The notes: generated by a model not told the origin, from the letters alone. A stretch of DNA of 64,000 bases from Armigeres subalbatus (GCF_024139115.2 NC_085141.1:428128338-428192337), one strand, 5' to 3'. Shown: positions 1 to 11,373, counted from the first letter of the stretch. Made by a program: numbers and translations.

Positions 1-2539
1 AATCGTCCATCAAACAAACAACCACGCGTTCCCATGGCACTACATGTAACGAAACCGACGACACTTTACCAATCCAAAGATATAGGAACTGCTTGCGTCC
101 AGCATTGAATCACATTGTCCCAGTTAATTCGGTTCCAATTCACAGATCAGCCCACCGATGTTATTTACTTTTCCGATGTTATTCCTTTCCGACCAGCTGA
201 TGCAACGCAGGAGCCGGAAAGTGCATAAGCAAAGCGCTGGGAAAATGGACATGGAAACGACATCAAACCACACAGCTTGATTTTTCCGTCGGTTGGCCGG
301 GCCCTCGCATTGTGTGTTCCACAATCAAACAGACGTCTTGTGCGTGTGAAAAGGCAACTACTGGTTTAAGTGGAGAACTCTTTGGTCAATAATGTTTGTA
401 CGTTTGTAGAGTGGAGTGGCGCTTTAATGCAATCAATCATCCATGAGGAGTGGTGGCTCAATTTAAAAATGCCATTTAACAACAGCGCTGGAGTCGCCAC
501 AACACAGGAGGCTGCGCCTGAGAAAAACTGCAATAAGCGGCAGTATCGCGCCATTTTCAATAAGTTGCATTCCATGCAGCAGGGATATTCCCTTTTTCAT
601 CGGCCGTCTTCCAGTATCTTTATTGTGGCCGTAAACAGATCCTTTAAATGTTTATGCATCCATAAAATGAGAGGGTGCACTGGATGAGAATGATGAAGTT
701 GGGTATTTTTTTACGCGCGTCAGTGAAAATTTCGCGAAAAACTTTTCCTGCCCTTGGGTGAAGAAGCAGTCGAATATTTTGCAAACGGTAACTTTTTAAC
801 TTTTTCTTATCATCACACTTATTCGCACACCTGGATGAAAGGATCGCGCTTACATAGCATAACGCTAATACCAAAGGAAACAACAATGTTTCGAGTGTCA
901 TAATAGACACGATATAAAAAAAAACTATACAGCGAAGTAAAGTTTGTTGCGTCGCATTTTTAGCAAATTGGTTGTTAATTTCAACTGAGTGATTTTGTTG
1001 TACGCGAATTGCGGCCACGTGCCATTTCGTCGATAATTTGATGTTGGTAATAAATAAGAAAGATCTTAATAATAACTGAATACTGAATAATGATGTTTTT
1101 TATTTATTACATCGAGTTTTACTAACAATTTGATTATTTAATGATAGGACTGAAATAATTTTTCCCTAATCTACAAATAGCTTTGCGAGTATTTAATTAC
1201 ATATCCAGAAATGCCGCATCTGAGCTTTCTCATCTTAGCGCTTATTTTTGGAAACAATAATTCAGCACAAATCCGGTTAAGGGTTTTATTATGGCCATCT
1301 AACGTGGACAGTGACGAGAAGCGAATCGAGCCAATCATCTCGAATTATAAAACCGAGCTTAAAGTTCCAATACGTGCGTGGAATAGAAGTGGTAGGTGAA
1401 GAAGATATGATTTATCAACCGATAAACGTCAACTGATTGTATTCGCATTGGCCTTCCAATATCGTGATTGTGCACTTCTGTAATTTTCTAATGCTTCGTC
1501 ATCCATCGAAGTGTAAGAGCAAGGACAACGTCCGTTGCTCTTTCTCGACCAATCATCAAGCAATTTCAAGTGCTTTTGCAGTCTAAGCTATTAAAATTAT
1601 TGTGAATTGTATGAATGTAGGTACCTGTTCTTCCTTCAAATTGCCAACTGTTTTTGCGTTTCAAATGATGAACTGATAGCAATGCTGCATTATAGACCAT
1701 TTTCGATATCAATTGAACACAAACAAATAGCAGATTGGTTAATCTGTTTGACAGTTAAATCGTAATAAAATAACTCATTTTTATTTATGAAATTTCCCAT
1801 GAATTCTTCCTCATAGTCCACCAGTGTCAATCGGAGAAGACTTCCACGCTGTATTATTTTCCCACGGATGATGCATATTCATTCGCACAAATAAAAGTGA
1901 TTTTTTTATCTGCTAATGAATGTCACCCAGAAGCACTGACGAGGCAAACGCTTGTACGTCCGTGATTGATGCTGAATAATTTATGACTCAGAAATTAGAA
2001 ATGCTTGAGAATGCCCTTTTGACTTGTAAGATCATCGAATTATATACGTGGGGAGAGTAGCTGGAAGATTAACATTTCTCTAATCCGAAGCAACTTCGAG
2101 ATGTTTGCTATTTCCGGCGTGTTAGCAAAGCAATTCAAAGTGATTGCATCCCACGGCTAGGGTACTATCACTCGGTATGACTTACTTGTTCTTTCGCGTT
2201 CAGAATGCCAGCAAAAAGAACTTAAAGAACACATAATTTGTCACGTCTGCCGCCTCTGTTTAGTGCGGAAGGAACGTGTTACTAGCCCTAAATGGCGCCT
2301 CCCAGCTGAGGATTCACCCCACAGGAAGTGATGTCACTTGCGCTTTACTGCTGCTGGGTGGCTGACGTGCAACGCTGTGTTGAGTTTTTGCACGAGCCCG
2401 GTATTAGTAGTCAAACTGACCAGCAACAACAGTTCTAATTACATAGTTGACCGGGACATGATAATCGCGTGGCGTGGATGGGCGAAGTTAATTTATTTCG
2501 ATGGTGACTTCCGATAAAGTTCATTTTCTGGATGTCTTT
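1..2539. other. Non-coding sequence, nothing recognised
   Basis: Mostly AT-rich sequence with stop codons in all frames and only short open frames without family resemblance. No terminal repeats, LINE motifs or SINE boxes were seen. About 2130-2500 is somewhat richer in GC and looks single-copy within the window, so it could be intronic or intergenic host DNA. That is inference from absence of repeats only. Confidence 0.5.
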
Positions 2540-2650
2540 ATAACTCTGTATAGAAGACAAGTTTGCACTGTGTCGTCCAGTACCACCACTTTATTTATAT
2601 CTTGACAAATACGTGTATTTGCATCTCAACTGTGAACTCGCGAATGTACA
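2540..2650 (+). repeat. Diverged copy of dispersed repeat family A
   Basis: The block with ACCACTTTATTTATATCTTG followed by ACAAATACGTGTATTT resembles the clearer copies near 7391-7510 and 46699-46820, which read CCACTTAATTGTATCTTGAC and AGATACGTATTTCGACC. Only the centre aligns, so this is an old or partial copy. Confidence 0.35.
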
Positions 2651-3724
2651 AGTAACCTTCACATTTTCCCCTTCTTATTTGACAATGAATTATTCAAGAA
2701 AAATTTTCCGAAAGTATCTCGTAGAAATTCAGAAAAGTTAAAATTAATAGAATAAATTAAAAATTAAACTGGATTACGTTCCCTCATGAAGTAACTATGA
2801 CAGACAAAGTGATTGTTGAATTAATCGTGGAAAGGCGAAACGACACAGTATGAAACATTCGACTTACTTATGAACAGATTGACAATAGAACCAAAGACGT
2901 AAAGATCGACCATATTCAAAATGAAGCTCATAAAATGTTTGGGGACTTGTTAAATCTTGTTTGGAGGCAATTCCGATGCTGTTGATGACTATCATAGGTC
3001 CATTATGTTAGTATTCGGCGTTTTCTTGAAATGAGTTTCAGAATATGTAGTGGTCAAAACTGTGAGTGACAAGCTCAAAGTAGATGTAAGTTGAGAACCC
3101 AACACACAATTTAGGCTGAATAAGCTACAGTTACTGGCCTTGTTGTTTTCTAAGTTGTATGAAGAAAAATAGAGAGATTCTGGACACATTGTCTATCCAA
3201 ATGAAACCTCAAGTGAAATTTTCTCAAAAGATTCCGGCTTTGGGTTTGTTGACGTTAGTGATTAAGGTTCACATTTTGAAAATATTTAATTTTAACTAAC
3301 ACCAGAACAGCTGAAAAGTGTTCTGTTTTTGATTGAACTGACTGAGATAATCATAAAGAAGAATAAGAATATCAAAAGTTTGATAATGATCTTTCCTTAT
3401 TAAAATTTTACTTTTAAAAATTAAAAAAATTAAAATACTAAAATTTTACAAGACTGATTACTGCTGGATTGGTAGCTCGTGATCCAAACAACAAGCGCTG
3501 TAGTGAAAAGCCTGGCAGAACTGCAGAAAATATTTTTTTAAATCCAAAAGGGTCGTCTTGCCTTTTCGGTGCATATCACCCCAGTTTCCCCTACTAGAAT
3601 CTTCAGAAAAAAACACTTGAGTTCTGCTGATGCTGATGACGGCCACGCGTTTGACGTAGCCAAGCAAAATGATCATCCGAATCTACTCGCGCGGACGCAG
3701 TAATCCAACTTGCGTGTTTCCGCT
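2651..3724. other. AT-rich non-coding sequence
   Basis: No reading frame longer than about 70 codons and no family match. 3600-3724 runs up to the TTAA target of the palindromic element that follows. Nothing else supported. Confidence 0.45.
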
Positions 3725-3953
3725 TTAAGGTCACTCCTGACGGAATCCAAGTTTCAAAGTGCTCGCGTTTTCGGGGGCACACCACTCGATACGGAGGCGG
3801 CGCACAACTGTCATTTTTGTTGATTTTGCTTTGCTGCGTCGCAGCATGCGTGAAATGATAAAAATGACAGTTGTGCGTTGCTTCCGTATCGAGTGGTGTG
3901 CCCCCGAAAACGCGAGCACTTTGAAACTTGGATTCCGTCAGGAGTGACCTTAA
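3725..3953. mobile_element. TTAA-flanked, near-complete palindromic MITE
   Basis: A 221-bp element (3729-3949) is flanked on both sides by TTAA (3725-3728 and 3950-3953). The left end starts GGTCACTCCTGACGGAATCC and the right end is its exact reverse complement. The two arms stay almost identical for about 90 bp, with a few mismatches near the centre around 3838. TTAA duplication is typical of piggyBac- and Kolobok-type elements. There is no coding capacity, so it is non-autonomous. Transcription through it would give a long hairpin RNA. The short open frames on both strands are just the two arms of the palindrome. Confidence 0.88.
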
Positions 3954-3978
3954 GAAACGAACACTGAATGATATTTCG

Positions 3979-4205
3979 GGACCGATTTGCGATTTGGGCG
4001 TAACTTATTTTGTAAACAAACATTGAAAGGTAAATTCCTGCTAAAACAAGTATTTCCCGGGAAAACCACGATATGTATCCGACAGAATGAGCTTTCCTCT
4101 ATCATGTAAGGGAATTAGTTTTGGAGAAAAGCACTTACATTCTTCGAAATCTTTGAAACAATGTTTGTTTACAAAATAAGTTACGCCCAAATCGCAAATT
4201 GGTCC
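3979..4205. mobile_element. MITE with 46-bp terminal inverted repeats
   Basis: The left arm (3979-4024) begins GGACCGATTTGCGATTTGGG and the right arm (4160-4205) is its reverse complement with one mismatch. Total length is 227 bp with no coding capacity. The flanks TGATATTTCG and TGATTTTTCT agree at 8 of 10 positions, which may be a decayed target duplication of the Mutator-like length class. It lies 25 bp after the preceding palindromic MITE. Confidence 0.75.
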
Positions 4206-4494
4206 TGATTTTTCTCCGACGCGAGATGCAATTATGCAATGCTAGCATCCCATTTCAGACCACTGCGATTGAATTTCAAATTTGTGCACATTTACTTTGT
4301 ATGGCATGCTAACACTTCACTTGCCTACTGCGATTGAATTCCAAATATTCAAACATTGGTTATTGTGATTACTTAAAATTCTATAACTTTAATTATTCTA
4401 TTAATTCATGATCAATAAGTTGCTTTTACATTTTCGATTACTGTTACCGGATAAATATATTTTTCAAAACGTTGTTTTAAATAACGCGCTAACC

Positions 4495-5165
4495 ACGCCA
4501 ACGGCTTCCTTTCAAGAGGCTCGGAAGCCTTCTTTCAAGAAGGATCGAAAGCCTCGTTTCAAGAAGCTTAGAAGCCTCCTTCTAAACGGCTCGGAGCCAC
4601 CTTGCAAGAGGATTAAAAGCTTCCATTCAAGAAGTTCTGAAGCCTTAGAGTAAAATCAGCAGTGATTCAAATCGTTTGGGGCTATCAGTTGAAATATGAA
4701 TCTGAAACATTAATTTTCCCAGCAGCTGTTCTAGATTCATTTTTTATATGAGTCAGCTGTCAAAAATAAAACTGGTAGAACGTTCTATTTTCTACAGATT
4801 TGAACCACGGATGAATCACGCGATTCAAATATTTTTCAATTGTTTTTGTGTATGAATGCGTCATTTTATCCACGGATCAATCCACTTTGCCATTACAGCA
4901 CCTTTTTGGCGCCAACATGATGATTTCATTGAATTGAAAATTTGAAAACATGAATAGAACACTGCTGGGGAAACCAGCGAGTTTGTTCTATTTGGCTCCA
5001 GATTCAAACTAGAATAGTGGTCGAAAATTTGGAATGAAACTGAATAACTCCTGATTTCACTCTTATTTCTAGAGGCTCGGAATCCTGCTTTAGAGAGGCT
5101 CGGAAGCCTCCTTTGAAGAATTTCGGATGCATCATTTCAAGAGACTCGGAAGCTTCCTTTGGTAT
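4495..5165 (+). repeat. GAAGCCT-type degenerate tandem repeat, forward orientation
   Basis: Imperfect units of roughly 22-27 bp around the core TTTCAAGAGGCTCGGAAGCC occur at 4495-4655 and again at 5070-5165, separated by about 400 bp of ordinary sequence. Units vary by indels, so the array is old. The open frames across it (reading as SFQEARKP-like peptides) result from the repeat lacking stops and are not genes. The same unit in reverse orientation makes the larger array at 5480-6795. Confidence 0.75.
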
Positions 5166-5479
5166 TACAATCAGGATGGACGCAATGAAGATATTTTTTA
5201 ATTTGTGAAAAATCATCTAGTGGTGATTTTTGGCAGCAGAACTTAAGTGACATACCTCGCATTCTGTTTGTAAATTCGAAGGCGCATTATTAAACTAAAT
5301 CGGTCATCTTCAAGACCAACATTTTAAACAGAAGAAGGATTGATTTGCCGCAAAATTCTGTACTGTACACTACATAGCGATAACGTCGGTATTAGTCCCA
5401 GTGGCGGGTGTTTGCTGCAGAAATAGCGAAGATGGCGTCTGTAGCCATACAGCTTTCCAGACTCATGAAAATAATTTTC
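5166..5479. other. Spacer between the two opposed repeat arrays
   Basis: About 310 bp of ordinary AT-rich sequence, including the turn between the forward and reverse repeat arrays. No element ends or genes seen. Confidence 0.5.
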
Positions 5480-6795
5480 TTGAAAGGTGGCATCCAAGCC
5501 TCTTGAAATGAGGCATCTGATCCTCTTGAAAGGAGGCATCCGAGCCACTTGAAAGGAAGCTTCTTGAAAAAAGGATTCCAAGCGTCTTGAAAGAATGGTC
5601 CTTGAAAGGAGGCTCCCGAGCCTCTTGAAAGGAGGCTTCCGAGCTACTTGAAAGGAGGCTTCCGAGCCACGTGAAAGGAGGCTTCTGAGCCTCTTGGGAG
5701 CAGGCTTCTGAACCTCTTAAAAGGAGACCTCTCGAGCCTCTCTGAGGGAGGCTTCCGAGTTTCTTAAAATTACGATTTAGAGCTTCTTGAATAGAGGCTT
5801 CCGAGCCTCTTGAAAAAAAAACTTCTTGAAAGGAGGCATCCGAGCCACTTGAAAGGAGACTCCCGAACGTTTTGAAAGAAAGCTTTTTAAAAGGAGGCTT
5901 CTGAACCTTTTGGAAGGAGGTCTCCGAGCCTCTTGATTGAAAGAATGCACTAGGACCTTTTGAAAGGATGCTTCCGAGCCTCTTGAAAGGAGGCTTCCGT
6001 GCCACTTAAAGGAGGCTTCTGAGTCTCTTGAAAGTAGGCTTCCGAACCTTTTAAAGGAGGTTTCGAGCCTCTTGAAAGAAGGCTCTTGAAAGGAGGCATC
6101 CGAGTCTCCCTAAAAGAGGCTTACGAGTTTTTTTGAAATTAGGCATCAGAGCGTCTTAAATGGAGGTTTCTAACCCTCTTGAAAGGATGCTTCCGAGTTT
6201 CACGAAAAAAGGTTCTTGAAAGGAGGCATACGAGCCTCTTGAAAGGAGGTTTTCGAGCCACATAAAAGGAGGCTTTCGAACCTCTAGAAAGGAAGCTTCT
6301 TGAAAAGAGGACTCCGAACCTCTTGGAAGAAAGCTTCTTGAAAGGAGGCTTCCGAGCCTCTTAAAAGAGGATTCCGAGCCACTTGAAAGGAGGCTTCCGA
6401 GCCTCTTAGAAGGAAGCTTCTTAAAAGGTGGCTTCCGAGCCTCTTGAAAGAAGGCTTCCGAGCCACTTAAAAGGGGACTTCTGAACCTCTTGAAAGGAGG
6501 CATTCGAGCCTCTCTAAAGGAAGTTCCGAGTTTCTTGAAAGGAGGCTTCAGAGTGTCTTGAATGGAGGCTTCCAACCTTCTTGAAAAGGGGCTTCTGTAA
6601 GGAGGCATCCGAGCCTCTTGAAAGAAGGCTTCCGCACCTCTTGAAAGAAGGCTTCCGAACCTCTTGAAAAGAAATTTTGGAGCCTCTTGAAAGAGAGCTT
6701 ACGAGCTGCTTGGAAGGAGGCTTCCAAGCCTCCTGAAACGAAACTACCGAGCTTTTTGAAAAGGCCTCCATGCCTCTTAAATGGAGGCTTCCGAT
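5480..6795 (-). repeat. GAAGCCT-type degenerate tandem repeat, reverse orientation
   Basis: About 1.3 kb of imperfect units with core GGAGGCTTCCGAGCCTCTTG, the reverse complement of the units at 4495-5165. Unit spacing is irregular (about 22-27 bp) owing to many small indels. Each unit holds the short palindrome AGGCTTCCGAGCCT. Four overlapping minus-strand frames of 60-180 codons arise only because the unit lacks stops. A satellite-like repeat, no gene. Confidence 0.85.
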
Positions 6796-7390
6796 TAGAT
6801 TCTAAAATTTTGTCACAAACCGTTGTTCCACACCGTGCTGGTTATAATGGCAGGATTAAATAGGTTTTGATTAAATGATCGTTTTGCTTTTTATGTACAA
6901 TACAAAGTTTTGGAATAAAAAATTACACAATTGACAAAATTTTATCGATAAGTTTTAATTGAAATTGTAATACGTCCGCCATTGAATATTTTTGTCCGAG
7001 GAACTCCCTGGGGCCAGCAAAGGTATCCCCAGGGGTACATGTACCCCAGGTTATGAACCGCTGGTCTAGAGGATCTATACTAAAAAGAACGCTAGAACAT
7101 AACAACAACGGTAAAACCCCTTAGGGAGGGAGAGTCTCCCTTAGGGATCAAGTCTCCTAAACCTTTTTTTTTAATTTTCGCCGATGGGATTGTTTCTTTG
7201 AACTCTGACCAAATTCTTAAGAGCTCTCAAGCGGTGCTAGTTCGTAGAACCAGAACTACACAAAATGGAGCGTAAAAGTACTTAACATTGATTACTTTTA
7301 CAAGATTTATTTCCATTTTGATTGATGAATATTTTTAATTTGGTAAGAAAATTATTTTGAGCTTTTTAGTGGAATGTTTTCACCTGTCAT
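6796..7390. other. Non-coding; contains a possible hAT element end near 7068
   Basis: Mostly anonymous. Near 7010-7068 there are pieces with GGTATCCCCAGGGGTACATG and then GGTTATGAACCGCTG. This resembles the end CAGCGGTTCTCAACC seen in many animal hAT elements and, more clearly, the sequence at 47251-47266. No matching left end was found, so this is at best a fragment. Confidence 0.3.
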
Positions 7391-7510
7391 AAGACGAGTT
7401 TATACAATCCCATTGAATTCCACCACTTAATTGTATCTTGACAGATACGTATTTCGACCTCAAAAGTAAGGCCGTCTTCAGTGTCTCGTACTTGACTCGA
7501 CTCGTCGAGT
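7391..7510 (+). repeat. Dispersed repeat family A
   Basis: Contains AGACGAGTTTATACAATCCC, then ATTGAATTCCACCACTTAAT, then AGATACGTATTTCGACC and GTCGTCTTCAGTGTC-like and CTTGACTCGACT blocks. The same ordered blocks recur at 46699-46820, and the first block occurs as an inverted pair at 10222-10267. No coding capacity; family not named. Confidence 0.75.
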
Positions 7511-7532
7511 TGTAATCTCGCCTGCACCGCCG

Positions 7533-7605
7533 TTTTATACTTCCATTATCAATTGGATAATAGATCCAGAAACAAACTTCCGGATTCTCTCAGCGCATAT
7601 TTATT
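7533..7605 (+). repeat. Dispersed repeat family B, copy 1
   Basis: CCATTATCAATTGGATAATA, then GATCCAGAAACAAACTTCCG and GCGCATATTTA. The copy at 12270-12345 matches it closely, including the internal inverted ATTATC/GATAAT. Both copies lie next to other repeats. Confidence 0.65.
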
Positions 7606-7616
7606 TTGAGTATAAT

Positions 7617-7789
7617 GGGGCCATACACTAATTACGTAAGCATTTTTTCTGGGGTTTTCAACCCCCGCTCCCCCCATGTAAGATTGTTTCCATACAAATC
7701 ATTTTTTATTTACACACTTACTTACAACGTAAGAACATGGAACACCCCCCGTCCCTCCATAAGTGCTTACGTAGTTAGTGTACGACCCC
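7617..7789. mobile_element. MITE of the GGGGCCATACAC family, copy 1
   Basis: The left end reads GGGGCCATACACTAATTACG and the right end, reversed, GGGGTCGTACACTAACTACG. The repeats extend over TAAGCA, giving 26 bp with three mismatches. Total 173 bp with C-rich runs inside and no coding capacity. A second, decayed copy lies at 11374-11512. I could not fix the target duplication. Confidence 0.78.
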
Positions 7790-7920
7790 TAAGTATAAGT
7801 ATATTTATTTGTTACGACAGCCTACCAGTTACAGGACTTTTACTTAGCTCAAGAAAGTTTGATTGGGAATTTCATTAACAATGGACTTCTTGTAACTTCA
7901 GTGGCATTTGAGTGGTATAC

Positions 7921-8439
7921 CTAAATAATTGAATTTTTGATTAGAAGTTTTCCAAGAAAGCTTTTAACGTCGAACGTCGGTTGTTGTCGAGTAGCCAAAG
8001 GAAGATGATTCCAAGTAGAGGCTCCACTTATGAATAAACTTTTTGCACTTGATGACGTATGGTGCGGAATGATGAAAGTTCTTGCTCGAATGTTCGTTCC
8101 TTTTTGGAGGAAACAACAAACACGAAAATCGTAATTCTCCAGTAGATCTTTCCCCATGATCGTATGCCATAATTTCACTGTGGTGTCCCGTTGACGAAGG
8201 CCGTAAACGAAACGTACGGCTGATTTGAAGCTTCGAAGTAGTTGCTGCTTCAGTGCTGTTGTCAGTCCAGGATAGTATACAGTAGTGTATAGTGGTGTAT
8301 AGTGGAGTAATGACCGATTGCACGAGTTTCTTCCTCGTCGGTAACGACAGTACACTCTATTGCCTTCCTTACAAAAAAACGTTTCCTTGGTTTTTTTTTG
8401 GGTTGGGTGAAAGAAAATTTTGCTCGGTCCATTCTTCAA
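7921..8439 (-). pseudogene. LINE ORF2 C-terminal region
   Basis: A 172-codon open frame ending in TAG at 7921-7923. It holds the region after the reverse transcriptase thumb: FKSAVRFVYGLRQRDTTVK in the middle and SGASTWNHLPLATR near the end. Such a tail is usual in L2/CR1-type LINEs. Its first 40 codons are probably not native, because the frame upstream is interrupted. It belongs with the RT fragments at 8469-9724. It is not expected to make a working protein, since the palm domain lies in other frames. Confidence 0.75.
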
Positions 8440-8468
8440 TTGGGCGAAACACGTGATGAACTTATAAA

Positions 8469-8940
8469 TTAATTTAAAAAATCACGATAATAAAGTACCC
8501 AATTAAAAAAAAATGAGCATAAGTCTCGGTTTATATGGACTACCAATCTGTAAATCTTCTCCACAGGTCCCGATATATAAATCTCGAGATCATCTGCATA
8601 GAGTTGGTATTTGCAATTCAAAACGTTCGGTAGGCTATTGATAAAAATGCTGAACAGAAGGGCACTCAGGCAAGAGCCTTGCGGAGTTCCATCTGTTCTG
8701 TACAATTGAGCTGGCAGGCAGAGATGGAAAACCCAAATTCGCGACTCAAATTAGCTTGAAGGTTCCTATGGTTGACGCAGTTAAACGCCAGAAATAAATC
8801 AACCAGCACCATGATAGTACAGTGTCGATTATCCAAATTGGCGTAGATGTTATGTATCGCTTTCCACTTCTGTAAGTGCAGTTGTTGTACTATATCCTCG
8901 ACGATAACCAGATTGGTAAGCAGCCAGCAAATGGGGGTTG
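8469..8940 (-). pseudogene. LINE reverse transcriptase palm fragments
   Basis: The minus strand encodes, in separate frames, the RT motif-A region around VLVDLFLAFNCVNHRN (about 8765-8820), and then TPQGSCLSALLFSIFIN and the catalytic QLYADDLEIYI motif (YADD) within 8469-8705. Motif A normally has aspartate and phenylalanine as D...AFD; here the second position reads AFN, so this copy has lost a conserved residue. At least one frameshift lies between motif A and YADD. Confidence 0.8.
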
Positions 8941-8947
8941 CTGATAT

Positions 8948-9724
8948 TTAGGTGGTCGGAGATTTGCTCAAGCAAGATTTTTTCAAGGATTTTCGATTAC
9001 ACTGATTGGACGAACATCTTTGGGAGCAGTTCGGTGATTTTGAAATCGGTGTTACCATTGCTTTCTTCCAGGAGGACGGGAAAGTTTTTGCTGCAACTAC
9101 ACCATTAAAGACGTGTGTGAGTAGTGGAAGAACAAAGGGGCTCAACATCTTCACGAATGAGATCGGGAGACTATCACTTCCAATGGCATTTGATTTTATC
9201 TCGAACATTTTTCTGGATACATCTTCGACAGTAGTGTTTGGGTGAAAAGTAAGCATTTCCTGAACATTGATTGGTGGAGTTTTGGGTAGTGGTTGGTTTG
9301 CGTTGTTATTACTGTTTCGTAGCGTCAGGTGCCTTTCAGTAAAGAACAGATTTAGTTGGTGACGATTGAAATCTGCAGAGTTTGAGTTTATTTTTGTGCT
9401 GTTATGTCCTCCTTCTCTTCGTAGTAATTTCCACAGTTGTTTGACCGGAAGATCGTTTGAAAAGTTTCTTTTAGAATATTGTTTTTTGGCATTAAATATT
9501 AGTGACTTTACTCTGTTGCGGGTACGCACGTACTCTTGCCACTGAGCACTTCCTCTGAATCGATTAGGATTACGAATGTATAGCACGTAGTCGAGATTTC
9601 TAACTGCGATGGCTCGTTCGATGTCACGGGTGATCCACGGAGTATGCTTATCATGAACCTGGATGGTTCTCTCAGGAGCATGGACTTCCAGGAGGGACTG
9701 CAGCTTGTCTGTCATCAGTTTCAC
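8948..9724 (-). pseudogene. LINE linker and RT N-terminal region
   Basis: A 258-codon frame covering the stretch between endonuclease and RT. It includes the PWITRDIERAIAVRN and KKQYSKRNFSNDLP parts, then the first RT blocks (GSDSLPISFVKML; FPSSWKKAMVTPISK). In intact LINEs this continues into motif A, but here it runs out of frame after the ..TPISKSPNCS.. block. Its upstream neighbour in the element is the endonuclease tail at 9725-10110. Confidence 0.8.
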
Positions 9725-10110
9725 CTAGCGATTGATGTCATTTGTGTGGTAAATTGCTTGAAGATCAGCTGCTTGGAAATCCGTTTGCAGTTGAACTATG
9801 TTGATTCTACGCATTTCGCGAACTTTTACCACTTGAGGTACTCGGATGTCGGCGTTCAGATAAATCACTTCATGATCCGAAATGGAATAACCGTATTGCG
9901 CTTTAGACTTGCAAATTGTACCCGAGAAATCGGTCATCAATAGGTCAATAGTTGTTGTGCTCTGTTCGGTAATACGTGTGGCGTCAGTTGGCAACACAGT
10001 GAGGTTGAGGAAGGAATGTATGCGACTTGAAGATTTTGCATTTCCACAAAGACGATTAGCAGCTACATTGATGTTGTAATCGCCGATCAGATATATTCAA
10101 AATGAGATAT
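9725..10110 (-). pseudogene. LINE endonuclease C-terminal fragment
   Basis: The minus strand reads IGDYNINVAANRLCG around 10030-10095, then PTDATRITEQSTTTIDLLMT and ..YSISDHEVIYL... These are the G-D-x-N and S-D-H motifs of the exonuclease/endonuclease/phosphatase fold that nicks DNA in LINE retrotransposition. Upstream sequence up to about 10230 is weakly coding-like but shifted. The N-terminal catalytic part is absent. Confidence 0.75.
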
Positions 10111-10221
10111 ATCCTGTCGAAGTCGTATTCGTGTATGTCCAATAGTATCTTTTCGTAGTTTTGGGCGAATAATGGGTTTGATTATAGCGTATTGTACACA
10201 ACTACAACACATACATTATAA

Positions 10222-10267
10222 CAACCGTCTAAGACGAGTTTAGTACTCTCCTCGTCTTAGACGGTTG
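10222..10267. repeat. Head-to-head inverted pair of the family A 5' block
   Basis: Two perfect 17-bp arms, CAACCGTCTAAGACGAG at 10222-10238 and its complement at 10251-10267, around a 12-nt loop. The arm sequence equals the start of family A at 46699 (CGTCTAAGACGA). Confidence 0.8.
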
Positions 10268-10270
10268 AAT

Positions 10271-11373
10271 ACATTCCACTAAAAAGAGCTTAAAATACTT
10301 GTTCTGAAAATGACATATATTATGGTTGTTGATTTTGGCTTGGACTACCAAATATTCTGACCCTATAGTACCGATGACGTTTCTTGGTTTGTGTGTGGAC
10401 CTAATTATCGGCGTAGTTTTGATTCCCTTTCGAACATTCGAACATTTCGAACATTTGGCAATTATAATTATATTAAAACCTTATATCTCCATAAAAGGAA
10501 ATAGTAGTTAAACTAAATTGGAACAATATCACCAAGTGATACCACTTGCGTGTAACTGACTATCCACGGCAAACTATGAGCTGGAAATAATGTTTGTGGA
10601 AGGATCTCTGGATCTGCCCTCCTCGTTCGATCCATGTTGTGCCTACTGCGACTCCTGGTTTCAAATGCGACGCATTCATGGCAGAAACTACAATCGTTTT
10701 TCACAATGTGACCCACAATGGGCAAAAAAAAAACGAGCGCCGAAAAATTATGACATCTATGGCGCGCTGCACTTTTCGATCTACCCCCTCAAGATCTTTT
10801 TCTGGGATATGCACCCTGAGGATAATCCGTACATATTTATCAACGAAAATCCAAAAATTTAAATTTAAAGATTCATTTATATGTGTGCACATGTCCATAA
10901 GACACACTTCAAACAAATTTGTGTAATATATTTCATGAGCAGCTGCACATATATTTTACCAGCGCTAAACGTTTTTTTTAGCCGAACAAATGAATCACAA
11001 ATGTGTAGTTAGCTGATCACTATCTATGAGTGTATACACATACATATTACGTGCAGATTATTCTGAGTGTATGATATCCGAGTGCAAAATCCAAAATGTT
11101 TGTACACCCTTGGACAAAAGATCATCCTTCTGTTCGCTGGATTTTAGCTCTTCAATGGATAAACTTGTTGGTTATTGTTACTATGACAAATGCTGTTTTG
11201 ACAAGTTTTAATTTTTTGTATTTTTGCGTTCATCTAAAATGTATTAATTATGATCTGGTTTTTCTTTGAATTAATTATTTATTATTTTAAGGAAGAAGTT
11301 GCAAATATTTTGGTGGTCAATTGTCTATCTATTTGCACAATACTTAAGGATTGCACACCACCTAATAAAATTC
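10271..11373. other. Anonymous sequence
   Basis: 10510-10860 is the least AT-rich part and has overlapping open frames of 70-110 codons on both strands, none recognisable. No terminal repeats found. Probably non-coding. Confidence 0.4.

Larger units (their letters stand above)
7921..10230 (-). mobile_element. Decayed L2/CR1-like non-LTR retrotransposon, 5' truncated
   Basis: Reading on the minus strand from about 10230 down to 7921, endonuclease, reverse transcriptase and C-terminal segments follow in the expected LINE order but in different frames with stops. No RNase H or zinc-knuckle domain was seen. The C-terminal segment, with a FVYGLR motif and a ..STWNHLP.. motif close to the end, is characteristic of the L2/CR1-like group; the exact family is not assigned. 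The 5' half of the endonuclease and any ORF1 are missing. Confidence 0.82.

Noticed and set aside
644..1018. 124-codon minus-strand frame with a hydrophobic stretch
   Set aside because: AT-rich, no family resemblance, poor codon pattern and no promoter signals; probably chance.
5463..6771. Overlapping minus-strand frames up to 180 codons
   Set aside because: They translate the degenerate GAAGCCT repeat; all phases give similar low-complexity peptides.
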